Assembly: GCA_947453625.1 (NCBI GenBank)
Contig: CANGHK010000010.1
Span: 1-64,000 of the forward strand
Direction: 5' to 3'
Source of the DNA: Burkholderiales bacterium
GTDB taxonomy: Bacteria; Pseudomonadota; Gammaproteobacteria; Burkholderiales; Burkholderiaceae_C
Length of the DNA: 64,000 nucleotides
Shown here: in pieces, positions 8,072 to 16,651 of the stretch
Position numbering within the stretch: position 1 is the first letter of the stretch
How the letters are laid out: each line of letters opens with the position of its first letter
The notes under the pieces: model-generated
What the model was told of the DNA's origin: nothing
What the model saw: only the letters and a program-made list of their open reading frames with translations
Database searches by the model: none
Translations under genes and position numbers: made by a program

Positions 8072-8718
8072 ATGTTTCGCGACAGCGCTGGCTGAAGCGG
8101 GCTGCGCTGGGCCTGGGCCTGGTGATGGCCGCTGCACTGGCCGGCTGCATCTCGGTGGGCGGTGCTGGCGCGGCGCCGACCCATTACCTGCTGCACGATA
8201 CGGCTACCGGCGTGACGCGGCGCGCGCAAGCACTGGTGCCGGCGCTGCTGATCCAGTCGGTGCCAGGCGACGCGTCGGCCGACACGGCGTCCATCGCGTA
8301 TTCGCGCCGCGCCGATGAATTTGCCTTCTACCAGCTGGCGACCTGGACCGAACGTCCGGTGCGTCAACTGCCGCGCCTGCTGGCGCGCCGAATCGAGGCG
8401 CGCGGGGTGGCCGGCGCCGTCGGCCTGCTGGGCGACCCGCTGGCCAGCGACTGGCTGCTGGCTGTGGCGATAGACAGCCTGTACCACGATGTCGCCGCGC
8501 CGCCGGGTGTGGCGCGTTTCGCGCTGAGCGCCGAGCTGTTCGACCGCCGCAGCCGCACGCGCGTCGCGCGCCGGCAGTTCACGGTCGAATTGCCGACCGC
8601 GCGGGCCGACTCGGCCGCCGCGGCGGCCGCGCTGTCGGCGGCGCTCACGCTCGGCTTCGACGCGCTGCTGCCCTGGTTGGAGGACGCGCTGCAAGCCGCC
8701 GTGGCGGCGCGTCCCTGA
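8068..8718 (+). CDS. ABC-type transport auxiliary lipoprotein (PqiC-like)
   Basis: A 216-residue lipoprotein with a signal peptide and lipobox LAGC (mature Cys at about residue 27), predicted to sit in the outer membrane. The mature part begins near THYLLHDTATG and fits the ABC_trans_aux/PqiC family, which pairs with MCE transporters. The start is TTG at 8068, making a TTGA overlap with the mlaD stop; the nearby ATG at 8072 is out of frame. It completes a permease-ATPase-MCE-lipoprotein operon; no MlaC-like periplasmic carrier gene follows. Likely the outer-membrane docking partner of the MCE protein. Confidence 0.8.
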   Translation: MNVSRQRWLKRAALGLGLVMAAALAGCISVGGAGAAPTHYLLHDTATGVTRRAQALVPALLIQSVPGDASADTASIAYSRRADEFAFYQLATWTERPVRQLPRLLARRIEARGVAGAVGLLGDPLASDWLLAVAIDSLYHDVAAPPGVARFALSAELFDRRSRTRVARRQFTVELPTARADSAAAAAALSAALTLGFDALLPWLEDALQAAVAARP

Positions 8719-8772
8719 GGGCCGAGGCGCTGGCCGCCCCGGTCCGGACAAGCACAGGTCGCGCCCCGTCGT

Positions 8773-9945
8773 TCAGGCCAGCGCCAGCTTGGCCTCGACC
8801 GCCCGCGCGAAGAACGCGGCCCCCAGCGGTAGCGCGCGGTCGTTGAAGTCGTAGGCCGGGTTGTGCACCTCGCAACCCCCCTCGGCCAGGCCGTTGCCGA
8901 TGTTCAGGTAACAGCCCGGCACTTTTTCCAGCATGAAGGAGAAGTCTTCCGAGGCCATGATCAGCGGCGGGTTGCGGTCGACCTTGTCCTGGCCCACCAG
9001 TTCGCCGCAGATGCGCGCGGCGAACTCGGCCTCGGCGGGGTTGTTCACCGTGGGGGCGAACAGCACGCGGAAGTCGACTTCGGCCGTGGCACCGAAAGCC
9101 GCGGCGGTGTTCTCCGCCACGCGCTTCATGTTGCGCTCCACCAGTTGCATCACCTCGCTCGAGAAGGCCCGCACGGTGCCGCCCAGCTCGGCGGTCTGCG
9201 GGATCACGTTGTAGGCGTCGCCGGCATGGATGCGCGTCACCGACAGCACGGCGGTGTCGACCGGCGCGACATTGCGCGAGACGATGCTCTGCAGCGTCAC
9301 CGCGATCTGGGCCGCGACCAATGCGGCGTCGACGCTGGTCTCGGGCCGCGCGCCATGGGCGCCCTTGCCGGTGACCCGGATGTCGAAGAAGGCACCGCCG
9401 GCCATCATCGGCCCGGCGCGCACCGCGAAGCGACCGATGTCCAGGCTGGGCCGGTTGTGCATGCCGAAGACGGCCTGGCAGGGGAAACGGTCGAACAGTC
9501 CGTCCTCGATCATTGCGCTCGCGCCGCCCAGGCCTTCCTCGGCGGGCTGGAAGATGAAGTTCACCACGCCATCGAAGCGCCGGGTGGCCGCCAGGTAGCG
9601 CGCCGCGCCGAGCAGCATTGCGGTGTGGCCGTCGTGGCCGCAGGCGTGCATCACACCCTTGTTGACCGAGCAATGGCCGAAGCGGTTGACCTCGAGGATG
9701 GGTAGCGCGTCCATGTCGGCACGCAGGCCGACCGTGCGCCCGCTCCGGCCCGCGCGCAACACGCCGACGACACCGGTGCGGCCGACACCGCGGTGCACCT
9801 CGTCAAAGCCGAAGGCCTCGAGCTTGGCCGCCACCAGGCCGGCGGTGCGGTTTTCCTGGAAGCCGAGTTCCGGGTGGGCGTGGATGTCCTGCCGCCAGGC
9901 AGTCATCTCGGCGTGCAGCGGGGCGAGCAGTTCGGAAGTGGACAT
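8773..9945 (-). CDS. M20 family amidohydrolase (hippurate hydrolase type)
   Basis: A 390-residue cytoplasmic metallo-amidohydrolase of the M20/aminoacylase group that hydrolyses N-acyl amino acids or similar amides. Metal-binding blocks are intact: ADMDALP (about residue 77), CGHDGHTAMLL (C102, H104), FQPAEEGLGG (E136, E137), GMHNRPS, and EDFSFMLEKVPG towards the C-terminus. Start ATG at 9945; the longer upstream frame overlaps the divergent transporter gene and lacks similarity. It is divergent from, and 135 bp away from, a peptide-type ABC importer, which suggests that the importer supplies its substrate. Confidence 0.9.
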   Translation of the reverse strand: MSTSELLAPLHAEMTAWRQDIHAHPELGFQENRTAGLVAAKLEAFGFDEVHRGVGRTGVVGVLRAGRSGRTVGLRADMDALPILEVNRFGHCSVNKGVMHACGHDGHTAMLLGAARYLAATRRFDGVVNFIFQPAEEGLGGASAMIEDGLFDRFPCQAVFGMHNRPSLDIGRFAVRAGPMMAGGAFFDIRVTGKGAHGARPETSVDAALVAAQIAVTLQSIVSRNVAPVDTAVLSVTRIHAGDAYNVIPQTAELGGTVRAFSSEVMQLVERNMKRVAENTAAAFGATAEVDFRVLFAPTVNNPAEAEFAARICGELVGQDKVDRNPPLIMASEDFSFMLEKVPGCYLNIGNGLAEGGCEVHNPAYDFNDRALPLGAAFFARAVEAKLALA

Positions 9946-10080
9946 GGCAGGGTGGCGTGCAGTGGTGGGGAGTCCATTCTGGATGAAGAGGCCATCGGTG
10001 ACGCTGGGCGGTCTGACACGGCATGAATTCAGTGTGGCGCGAAGCTTGCTTTGCTCGCTTGTCGACTCAAGAAGGAACCC

Positions 10081-11745
10081 ATGCACCCGATCCGCCGCCT
10101 CACGCTCCCCGTCAACCCGCTGATCTTGGCCGCCACCACCACGCTGGCGTTGCTGGCCAGCCCCGCCGCCCAGGCGCAGGAAAAAGTGCTGCGCATCGCG
10201 ATGACCGCGGCCGACATCCCGCGCACGCTCGGCCAGCCCGACCAGGGTTTCGAGGGCAACCGCTTCACCGGCATCCCGATGTTCGACGCGCTGACGCATT
10301 GGGACCTGTCCAAGGCCGACGCCCCCAGCGTGCTGATCCCCGGCCTGGCGCTGAGTTGGGCGGTCGACGCCAAGGACAAAACCAAGTGGATCTTCAAGCT
10401 GCGGCCGGGTGTGAAGTTCCACGACGGGTCGGCGTTGACCGCGGATTCCGTCGTCTGGAACGTGCGCAAGGTGCTGGACAAGGACGCACCGCAGTTCGAC
10501 GCCAGCCAGGTGGGTGTCACCGCGTCGCGCATGCCCACGCTGCGCAGCGCGCGCAAGGTCGACGACCTGACGGTGGAGCTGACCACCAGCGAGCCCGACG
10601 CCTTTCTGCCGATCAACCTGAGCAACCTGTTCATGGCCTCGCCGGCGCATTGGCAGAAGAAGTTTGATTCGGCGGCCGGTGCCACGCCCGCCGAGAAGGC
10701 CAAGTCCGCCTGGGCGGCGTTCGCCGCCGACGCCTCGGGCTCGGGCCCGTTCAAGATGGCGCGCTTCGTCGCGCGTGAGCGCCTGGAACTGGTGCCGAAC
10801 AAGACTTATTGGGACCCGAAGCGAACGCCCAAGATCGACCGCGTCGTGCTGCTGCCCATGCCCGAGGCCAATGCCCGCACCGCGGCGATCATGTCCGGCC
10901 AGGTGGACTGGATCGAGGCGCCGTCACCCGACGCGGTGGCCGCTATCCAGGGCCGCGGCCACAAGATCTATTTCAACCAGCAGCCCCATGTCTGGCCCTG
11001 GCAGCTGTCGTTTGCCGAGGGCTCGCCCTGGCTCGACAAGCGCGTGCGTCAGGCCGCCAACCTGTGCGTCGACCGCACCGGCCTGCTCAAGCTGTTGGGC
11101 GGCATGATGGGCGTGCCCAAGGGCACCGTGCCGCCCAGCCACCCCTGGTGGGGCAACCCGAAGTTCGACATCAAGTACGACCCGGTCGCCGGCAAGGCGC
11201 TGATGGCCGAGGCTGGCCACAGCCCGGCCAAGCCGCTCAAGGTCAAGGTGCAGATCTCGGCCTCGGGCTCGGGCCAGATGCAGCCGCTGCCGATGAACGA
11301 GTTCGTGCAGCAAAGCCTGAAAGCCTGCGGCTTCGACGTCCAGTTCGACGTGATCGAGTGGAACACCTTGTTCACCAACTGGCGCAAGGGCGCGAAAGAC
11401 CCGTCGGCCAACGGCGCCAACGCGATCAACGTCAGCTTTGCGGCGATGGACCCGTTCTTCGCGATGGTGCGCTTTTCCAGCACCAAGACCTTTCCGCCGG
11501 TCTCCAACAACTGGGGCTATTACGGCAACGCCGAGGTCGACAAGCTGATCGCCGACGCCCGCACCAGCTTCGACGACAAGTCGCGCGACGCCGCGCTGGC
11601 CAGGCTGCATGCGCGCATCGTCGACGACGCGGCGTTTGTCTGGATCGCCCACGACGTCGGCCCGCGCGCGATCGCCGCCAAGGTCCACGGCGTGGTGCAG
11701 CCGCGCAGCTGGTTCATCGACATCGCGACGATGACGCTCGACTGA
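10081..11745 (+). CDS. Peptide-type ABC transporter substrate-binding protein (family 5)
   Basis: Periplasmic solute-binding protein of 554 residues for a dipeptide/oligopeptide-type importer. A Sec signal peptide is clear (basic start, LAATTTLALLAS core, cleavage after AQA near residue 34). The mature region contains FDALTHWDLSK, the family block WIFKLRPGVKFHDGSALTADSVVWN (quoted in part) and the C-terminal VWIAHDVGPRAI. Start ATG at 10081 follows AAGGAA. It is the first gene of an SBP-permease-permease-ATPase-ATPase set and diverges from the M20 amidohydrolase. The ligand is unknown; amidated or acylated amino acids are a reasonable guess from that neighbour. Confidence 0.9.
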   Translation: MHPIRRLTLPVNPLILAATTTLALLASPAAQAQEKVLRIAMTAADIPRTLGQPDQGFEGNRFTGIPMFDALTHWDLSKADAPSVLIPGLALSWAVDAKDKTKWIFKLRPGVKFHDGSALTADSVVWNVRKVLDKDAPQFDASQVGVTASRMPTLRSARKVDDLTVELTTSEPDAFLPINLSNLFMASPAHWQKKFDSAAGATPAEKAKSAWAAFAADASGSGPFKMARFVARERLELVPNKTYWDPKRTPKIDRVVLLPMPEANARTAAIMSGQVDWIEAPSPDAVAAIQGRGHKIYFNQQPHVWPWQLSFAEGSPWLDKRVRQAANLCVDRTGLLKLLGGMMGVPKGTVPPSHPWWGNPKFDIKYDPVAGKALMAEAGHSPAKPLKVKVQISASGSGQMQPLPMNEFVQQSLKACGFDVQFDVIEWNTLFTNWRKGAKDPSANGANAINVSFAAMDPFFAMVRFSSTKTFPPVSNNWGYYGNAEVDKLIADARTSFDDKSRDAALARLHARIVDDAAFVWIAHDVGPRAIAAKVHGVVQPRSWFIDIATMTLD

Positions 11746-11751
11746 AATGAA

Positions 11752-11790
11752 TCCCCCCGAAGCGCCTTCGGCGCCTCCCTCCAGGGGGCA
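11752..11790 (+). repeat. Dispersed palindromic repeat, copy 1
   Basis: A REP-like element with a GCGCC-TTC-GGCGC hairpin followed by a C-run/G-run arm, 6 bp after the stop of the binding-protein gene. A near-identical copy in the opposite orientation lies at 23065-23102. Such hairpins between genes can stabilise or end the upstream mRNA. Here it could let the abundant binding protein be made in excess over the permeases. Confidence 0.7.
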
Positions 11791-11890
11791 CGACGCCAGT
11801 GGCCCGGCGAAGCCGGTTCCACGGCGTCCGCTTGCTTGCTTTCGATTCCTGCGGCGCTTGTGGCGGTTGCCACCGTTGAAAACTGAATCC

Positions 11891-12844
11891 ATGCTGATCA
11901 CCCTGTTTCGCCGCATCGGCTATGCACTGCCGATCATGCTGGGTGTGGCGCTGCTTTGTTTTGCGCTGGTGCATCTGGCGCCGGGTGATCCGCTGGTGTC
12001 CATCCTGCCGCCCGACGCGTCGGCCGAGCTGGCGGCGCAGCTCAAGACCTTGTATGGCTTCGACCGGCCCTATCCCGAGCAGTTCGCGGCCTGGGTCTGG
12101 CGCGCGCTGCGCGGCGATCTGGGCACCAGCATCGCCAGCGGCCGGCCGGTGGCGCCCGAGGTACTGACAGCAGTCGGCCACACGCTGCGGCTGGCGCTGC
12201 TGGCCACCTTGATCGGCTTTGTGCTGGGCAGCTTGTTCGGCTTCGTCGGCGGCTTCTTCCAGCGCGCCTGGCCAGACCGGCTGGCCTCGATGCTGGCAGT
12301 GCTGGGCGTCAGCGTGCCGCATTACTGGCTGGGCATGGTGATGGTGATCGTGTTCTCGGCCATCCTGGGCTGGCTGCCGGCCACCGGCGGCGGGCCAGAC
12401 GGCGCGGGTGACTGGGCCTGGGACTGGAACCACTTCCAGTACATGCTGATGCCGGCGCTGACGATGAGCGTGATCCCGATGGGCATCATCGCCCGCACCG
12501 TGCGCGCGCTGGTGGGCGAGATCCTGGCGCAGGAGTTCATCGTCGGCCTGCGCGCCAAGGGGCTGACCCCTGTCGGCGTCTTCGCCCATGTGCTGAAGAA
12601 CGTCGCCCCCACCGCGCTGGCGGTGATGGGCTTGCAACTGGGCTACCTGCTGGGTGGATCGATCCTGATCGAAACCGTGTTTTCCTGGCCCGGCACCGGC
12701 ATGCTGCTGAACTCGGCGATCTTCCAGCGCGACCTGCCACTGCTGCAAGGCACCATCCTGGTGCTGGCGATGTTCTTTGTGGTGCTCAACCTGGTCGTGG
12801 ACCTGGTCCAGGCCCTGCTCGACCCCCGCATCACCAGATCATGA
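11891..12844 (+). CDS. Peptide-type ABC transporter permease (DppB-like)
   Basis: A 317-residue inner-membrane permease. The N-terminus MLITLFRRIGYALPIMLGV is the standard first helix, followed by FALVHLAPGDP, the conserved FDRPYPEQF periplasmic region and the EAA-type loop (about residues 205-230, RALVGEILAQEFIVGLRAKG). Six helices are expected. The ATG at 11891 is chosen because the in-frame extension back to 11747 is formed by the palindromic repeat. Its stop overlaps the next permease start (ATGA). Forms the membrane pore with the DppC-like partner. Confidence 0.9.
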   Translation: MLITLFRRIGYALPIMLGVALLCFALVHLAPGDPLVSILPPDASAELAAQLKTLYGFDRPYPEQFAAWVWRALRGDLGTSIASGRPVAPEVLTAVGHTLRLALLATLIGFVLGSLFGFVGGFFQRAWPDRLASMLAVLGVSVPHYWLGMVMVIVFSAILGWLPATGGGPDGAGDWAWDWNHFQYMLMPALTMSVIPMGIIARTVRALVGEILAQEFIVGLRAKGLTPVGVFAHVLKNVAPTALAVMGLQLGYLLGGSILIETVFSWPGTGMLLNSAIFQRDLPLLQGTILVLAMFFVVLNLVVDLVQALLDPRITRS

Positions 12845-13755
12845 GCCCGGCGACTCTCGCGATGAACCACTCTTCTTCTTTGCCGCTGGCCGGCAACCCG
12901 GTCGCGCCGCTGCGCTCCCCCGGTTACTGGCAAGGCGTGTTGACCCGGCTGCGCGGTGACCGGGTGGCGATGGGTGCCGGCCTGGTCGTGCTGGGCTTGC
13001 TGGCGATGGCGCTGTTCGGCCCCTGGCTGGCGCCGTCCGATCCTATCCTGGGCTCGGTGATGAAGCGCCTGCAGGCCATAGGCAGCCCGGGCTACCCGCT
13101 GGGCAGCGACGAACTGGGCCGCGACATGCTGTCGCGGCTGATCGTCGGCGCCAGGCTCAGTCTGTTCATGGGCCTGACGCCGGTGCTCTGCGCCTTCGTG
13201 ATCGGCTCGCTGATCGGCATCGTCGCGGGCTTTGCCGGCGGCTGGGTCAACACGCTGATCATGCGCAGCGTCGACGTGCTCTACGCCTTTCCGTCGGTGC
13301 TGCTGGCGATCGCGCTGTCGGGCACGCTGGGCGCGGGCATCTTCAACTCGCTGCTGTCGCTGACCATCGTCTTCGTGCCTCAGATCGCCCGCGTCGCCGA
13401 GGCCGTCACCGCCCAGGCGAGGGGCCGCGACTATGTCGAGGCGGCGCGCGCCTCGGGCGCCAGCGCCTTCACCATCGTTCGGGTGCATGTGCTGGGCAAC
13501 GTGCTGGGGCCTATCTTCGTCTACGCCACCAGCCTGATCGCGGTCTCGCTGATCCTGGCCTCGGGCCTGAGCTTTCTCGGCCTGGGCGTCAAGCCGCCCG
13601 AGCCCGAATGGGGGCTGATGCTCAACACCTTGCGCACGGCGATCTACGTCCAACCTGGGGTGGCGGCGCTGCCCGGGGCGATGATCTTCATCACCTCGAT
13701 CGCCTTCAACCTGCTGTCGGACGGGCTGCGCTCGGCGATGGAGAACAAGGCATGA
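12841..13755 (+). CDS. Peptide-type ABC transporter permease (DppC-like)
   Basis: A 304-residue inner-membrane permease, partner of the DppB-like protein. Recognisable parts are the N-terminal cytoplasmic tail, LGSDELGRDMLSRLIVGARLSL (in part), the EAA loop ARGRDYVEAARASGASAF (about residues 195-212) and the end block GLSFLGLGVKPPEPEWG. Start ATG at 12841 overlaps the upstream stop; ATG 12862 is an alternative that would shorten the tail by seven residues. The stop overlaps the next ATPase start (ATGA). Length and motifs are normal for the family. Confidence 0.9.
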   Translation: MSPATLAMNHSSSLPLAGNPVAPLRSPGYWQGVLTRLRGDRVAMGAGLVVLGLLAMALFGPWLAPSDPILGSVMKRLQAIGSPGYPLGSDELGRDMLSRLIVGARLSLFMGLTPVLCAFVIGSLIGIVAGFAGGWVNTLIMRSVDVLYAFPSVLLAIALSGTLGAGIFNSLLSLTIVFVPQIARVAEAVTAQARGRDYVEAARASGASAFTIVRVHVLGNVLGPIFVYATSLIAVSLILASGLSFLGLGVKPPEPEWGLMLNTLRTAIYVQPGVAALPGAMIFITSIAFNLLSDGLRSAMENKA

Positions 13756-14789
13756 ACAAGACCATGGACGTCGGCGGCCCGGCCCAGCCGCTGCTGACCG
13801 TGCGTGGCCTGCGCAAGCACTTTCCGCTGAAGAAAGCCTTGTTCGGCCGCGCCGGCGAGACGGTGCGCGCGGTCGACGACATTGACTTCACCGTGCGCAA
13901 GGGCGAGACCCTGGGCGTGGTGGGCGAGTCGGGCTGCGGCAAGAGCACCACCGCGCGCCTGCTGATGCAACTGATCGCGCCCAGCGCCGGCGAGCTGATG
14001 TTTGACGGCCGCACGGTGGGCGGGCGCGACCTGCCGCTGAAAGACTTCCGGCGCCAGGTGCAGATGGTGTTCCAGGACAGTTACGCCTCGCTCAACCCGC
14101 GGCTGACCATCGAGGACTCGATCGCTTTTGGCCCGATGGTGCATGGCTTGTCGCGGCGCGACGCACTGGCGCGCGCCCATGGCCTGCTCGACCGCGTCGG
14201 CCTGGCCCCAGTGCGCTTTGCCGGACGCTACCCGCACGAGTTGTCGGGCGGCCAGCGCCAGCGCATCAACATCGCCCGCGCGCTGGCGCTGCAACCGCGC
14301 CTGCTGATCCTGGACGAGGCGGTGTCGGCGCTGGACAAGAGCGTCGAGGCCCAGGTGCTGAACCTGCTGCTCGACCTGAAAGCCGACTTCGGCCTGACCT
14401 ATGTCTTCATCAGCCACGACCTGCAGGTGGTGCGCTACTTGAGCGACCGGGTGATGGTGATGTACCTCGGCCAGGTGGCCGAACTGGGCCCGGCCGAGGC
14501 GCTGTTCGACCAGCCGCTACACCCTTACACCCGCGCGCTGCTGTCGGCCCAGCCGGCGATCGACCCCGACCACCGCACCGAGTGCGCGCCCTTGGCAGGC
14601 GATCCGCCGAACCCGATCAACCCGCCCGCGGGTTGCCGCTTCCACCCGCGCTGCGGGATGGCCGCGTCGGTATGCACCCAGCGTGCGCCGCGGCCGGTGC
14701 CGGGCGGTGCCGGACACGCCGCCGCCTGCCTGGTGCAGGAGCCGGGCAGTGGCCACCCGCTGGCGGCGCCGCTGGCGGTGGCGGCATGA
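13752..14789 (+). CDS. Peptide-type ABC transporter ATP-binding protein (DppF-like)
   Basis: A 345-residue ATPase of the importer. Walker [15 protein letters not shown] is at about residues 58-71, the signature [16 protein letters not shown] at about 161, Walker B LLILDEAVSALDKSVEAQ at about 183, and the switch His in FISHDLQVV. The C-terminal oligopeptide extension is present (NPPAGCRFHPRC). The Walker B follow-on is LDEAVSALDKS rather than the common [10 protein letters not shown], which is tolerated in the family. ATGA overlaps tie it to both neighbours. Confidence 0.92.
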   Translation: MNKTMDVGGPAQPLLTVRGLRKHFPLKKALFGRAGETVRAVDDIDFTVRKGETLGVVGESGCGKSTTARLLMQLIAPSAGELMFDGRTVGGRDLPLKDFRRQVQMVFQDSYASLNPRLTIEDSIAFGPMVHGLSRRDALARAHGLLDRVGLAPVRFAGRYPHELSGGQRQRINIARALALQPRLLILDEAVSALDKSVEAQVLNLLLDLKADFGLTYVFISHDLQVVRYLSDRVMVMYLGQVAELGPAEALFDQPLHPYTRALLSAQPAIDPDHRTECAPLAGDPPNPINPPAGCRFHPRCGMAASVCTQRAPRPVPGGAGHAAACLVQEPGSGHPLAAPLAVAA

Positions 14790-15856
14790 GCGACATGAAC
14801 GACATGAACGACCTACCCGACAGCACCGAGCCGCCGCTGGTCGAGATCCAGGACCTGCGCGTGCAGTTCACTGGCGGCAAGCGTCCGGTGCAGGCCGTCA
14901 ACGGCGTCAGCCTGCAACTGCGGCGCGGCGAGGTGCTGGCGCTGATCGGCGAGTCGGGCTCGGGCAAGAGCGTCACGCTGCGCACGCTGCTGCGCCTGCA
15001 TGCCGAGCGCAGCACCCGCATCACTGGCAGGGTGCAGGTGGCAGGCCACGACGTGCTGGGCCTGGGCCCGCGCGCGCTGGCCGACTTTCGCGGCAAGGTG
15101 GCGTCGATGATCTTCCAGGAACCGCTGCTGGCGCTCGACCCGGTCTACACGGTGGGCGCGCAGATCACCGAGGCGATCCGCCGCCACGAGCCGGCAAGCG
15201 CGACCGAGGCCAGTCAACGCGCGCTGGCGCTGTTCGAGCGCGTGCGCATCCCCAGCCCCGAGCGGCGCCTGGCGGCTTATCCGCATGAGCTGAGCGGCGG
15301 CATGCGCCAGCGCGCGATGATCGCGCTGGCGCTGGCCTGCCGGCCGCAACTGCTGCTGGCCGACGAACCGACCACCGCGCTGGACGCGACGGTGCAGATC
15401 CAGGTGCTGCTGCTGCTGCGCGAACTGCAGCGTGAGCTGGGCCTGGCGGTGATCTTCGTCACCCACGACATCGGCGCGGCGGTGGAGGTGGCCGACCGCA
15501 TCGCGGTGATGTATGCCGGCCGCATCGTCGAGGAGGGCACGGTGCGCGAGCTGATCCGCAGCCCCCGCCATCCCTACACCCAGGCGCTGCTGCGCAGCCG
15601 GGCCCAGGGCACGCTGGGCAGTTTCGCGCTGACGGGCCAGCGCCTGGTGACGATCGCCGGCAGCCCGCCCGACCTGGCCGCGCTGCCGCCCGGTTGCGCC
15701 TTCGCCGAGCGTTGCCCGCTGGCGGCCGAGGCTTGTCGCCAACGTCAGCCCGACGCGGTGGACATCTCGCCCGGGCACCGGGTTCGCTGCCTGCGGGTGG
15801 CCGAAACCGCCTCGGCCAGCCCGCCGACGGCGACGCTTCAGGCTTGCACTGAGTAG
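14786..15856 (+). CDS. Peptide-type ABC transporter ATP-binding protein (DppD-like)
   Basis: A 356-residue ATPase, partner of the DppF-like subunit. Walker [16 protein letters not shown], signature ELSGGMRQRAMIALAL, Walker [17 protein letters not shown] and FVTHDIGAAVEV are all intact. The C-terminal PPGCAFAERCPLA box marks the oligopeptide-transport subfamily. The N-terminus has a short MSDMNDMNDLPDS repeat of no obvious function. Last gene of the importer operon; its 3' end overlaps the convergent SDR gene by 19 bp with no room for a terminator. Confidence 0.92.
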   Translation: MSDMNDMNDLPDSTEPPLVEIQDLRVQFTGGKRPVQAVNGVSLQLRRGEVLALIGESGSGKSVTLRTLLRLHAERSTRITGRVQVAGHDVLGLGPRALADFRGKVASMIFQEPLLALDPVYTVGAQITEAIRRHEPASATEASQRALALFERVRIPSPERRLAAYPHELSGGMRQRAMIALALACRPQLLLADEPTTALDATVQIQVLLLLRELQRELGLAVIFVTHDIGAAVEVADRIAVMYAGRIVEEGTVRELIRSPRHPYTQALLRSRAQGTLGSFALTGQRLVTIAGSPPDLAALPPGCAFAERCPLAAEACRQRQPDAVDISPGHRVRCLRVAETASASPPTATLQACTE

Positions 15857-16593
15857 CCGCCGTCGACCGGAATCGCCGTGCCGGTGACGAAGTCCGACGC
15901 CGCGCTGGCCAGGAATACCGCGACGCCGCCCAGGTCGTCCGGCCGGCCCCAGCGCGCTGCCGGCGTGCGCTGCAGCACCCGGTCGTGCAAGCCGTCGACA
16001 TCGACCCGCGCCCGTTTCGTCAGGTCGGTGTCTATCCAGCCCGGCAGCACCGCGTTGACCTGTATCTGGTCGGCCGCCCAGGCGGTGGCGGTGGCGCGCG
16101 TGAACTGCACGATGCCGCCCTTGCTCGCGCTGTAGGCCGGCGCGAACGAGGCGCCGAAGATCGAGGTCATCGAGCCGATGTTGATCACCTTGCCGCCGCG
16201 CAGCTTCAGGTGCGGATAGGCGGCCCGGCTGCACAGGAAGGCGCTGGTCAGGTTGCTGTCCATCACCTGGTGCCACTCGGCCAGGCTCAGGTCCTGCACG
16301 GGCTTGCGGATATTGATGCCGGCGTTGTTGACCAGGATGTCGATGCGGCCGAAGTCGGCCGCCACCTGGGCCATCAAGCCGGCCACCGCAGCCTCGTCGC
16401 AGACATCGACCGCATAAGTCCGCACGCTGCCCCCGGCCTCGGCCAACTGGCGCTTCGCCGCCGCCAGCTTGTCGGGGTTGCGGCCCACCACCGCGACCGC
16501 GGCACCGGCGCGCGCCAGCGCTTGCGCCATCGCCAGGCCTATGCCGCCGTTGCCGCCGGTCACCAGCGCCACCTTGTCGTGCAGATTGAACAT
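15838..16593 (-). CDS. SDR family oxidoreductase (gluconate-5-dehydrogenase-like)
   Basis: Short-chain dehydrogenase of 251 residues. TGGNGGIG near residues 12-19, NNAGI around 90, the INIGSM serine and YSASK (catalytic Tyr and Lys) are all present, and the end VTGTAIPVDGGYSVQA is typical. The overall pattern resembles gluconate 5-dehydrogenase or 3-oxoacyl reductase relatives. It is the last gene of a minus-strand unit of acyl-CoA enzymes, 58 bp after the thiolase, so a hydroxyacyl or ring-hydroxyl oxidation is plausible. Substrate not determinable. Confidence 0.88.
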   Translation of the reverse strand: MFNLHDKVALVTGGNGGIGLAMAQALARAGAAVAVVGRNPDKLAAAKRQLAEAGGSVRTYAVDVCDEAAVAGLMAQVAADFGRIDILVNNAGINIRKPVQDLSLAEWHQVMDSNLTSAFLCSRAAYPHLKLRGGKVINIGSMTSIFGASFAPAYSASKGGIVQFTRATATAWAADQIQVNAVLPGWIDTDLTKRARVDVDGLHDRVLQRTPAARWGRPDDLGGVAVFLASAASDFVTGTAIPVDGGYSVQA

Positions 16594-16651
16594 GAACGCC
16601 TCGTTCAGGCTGGGGTCGGTAAACGGGACGGTGCGGCCCCGGGCAGCGGTC

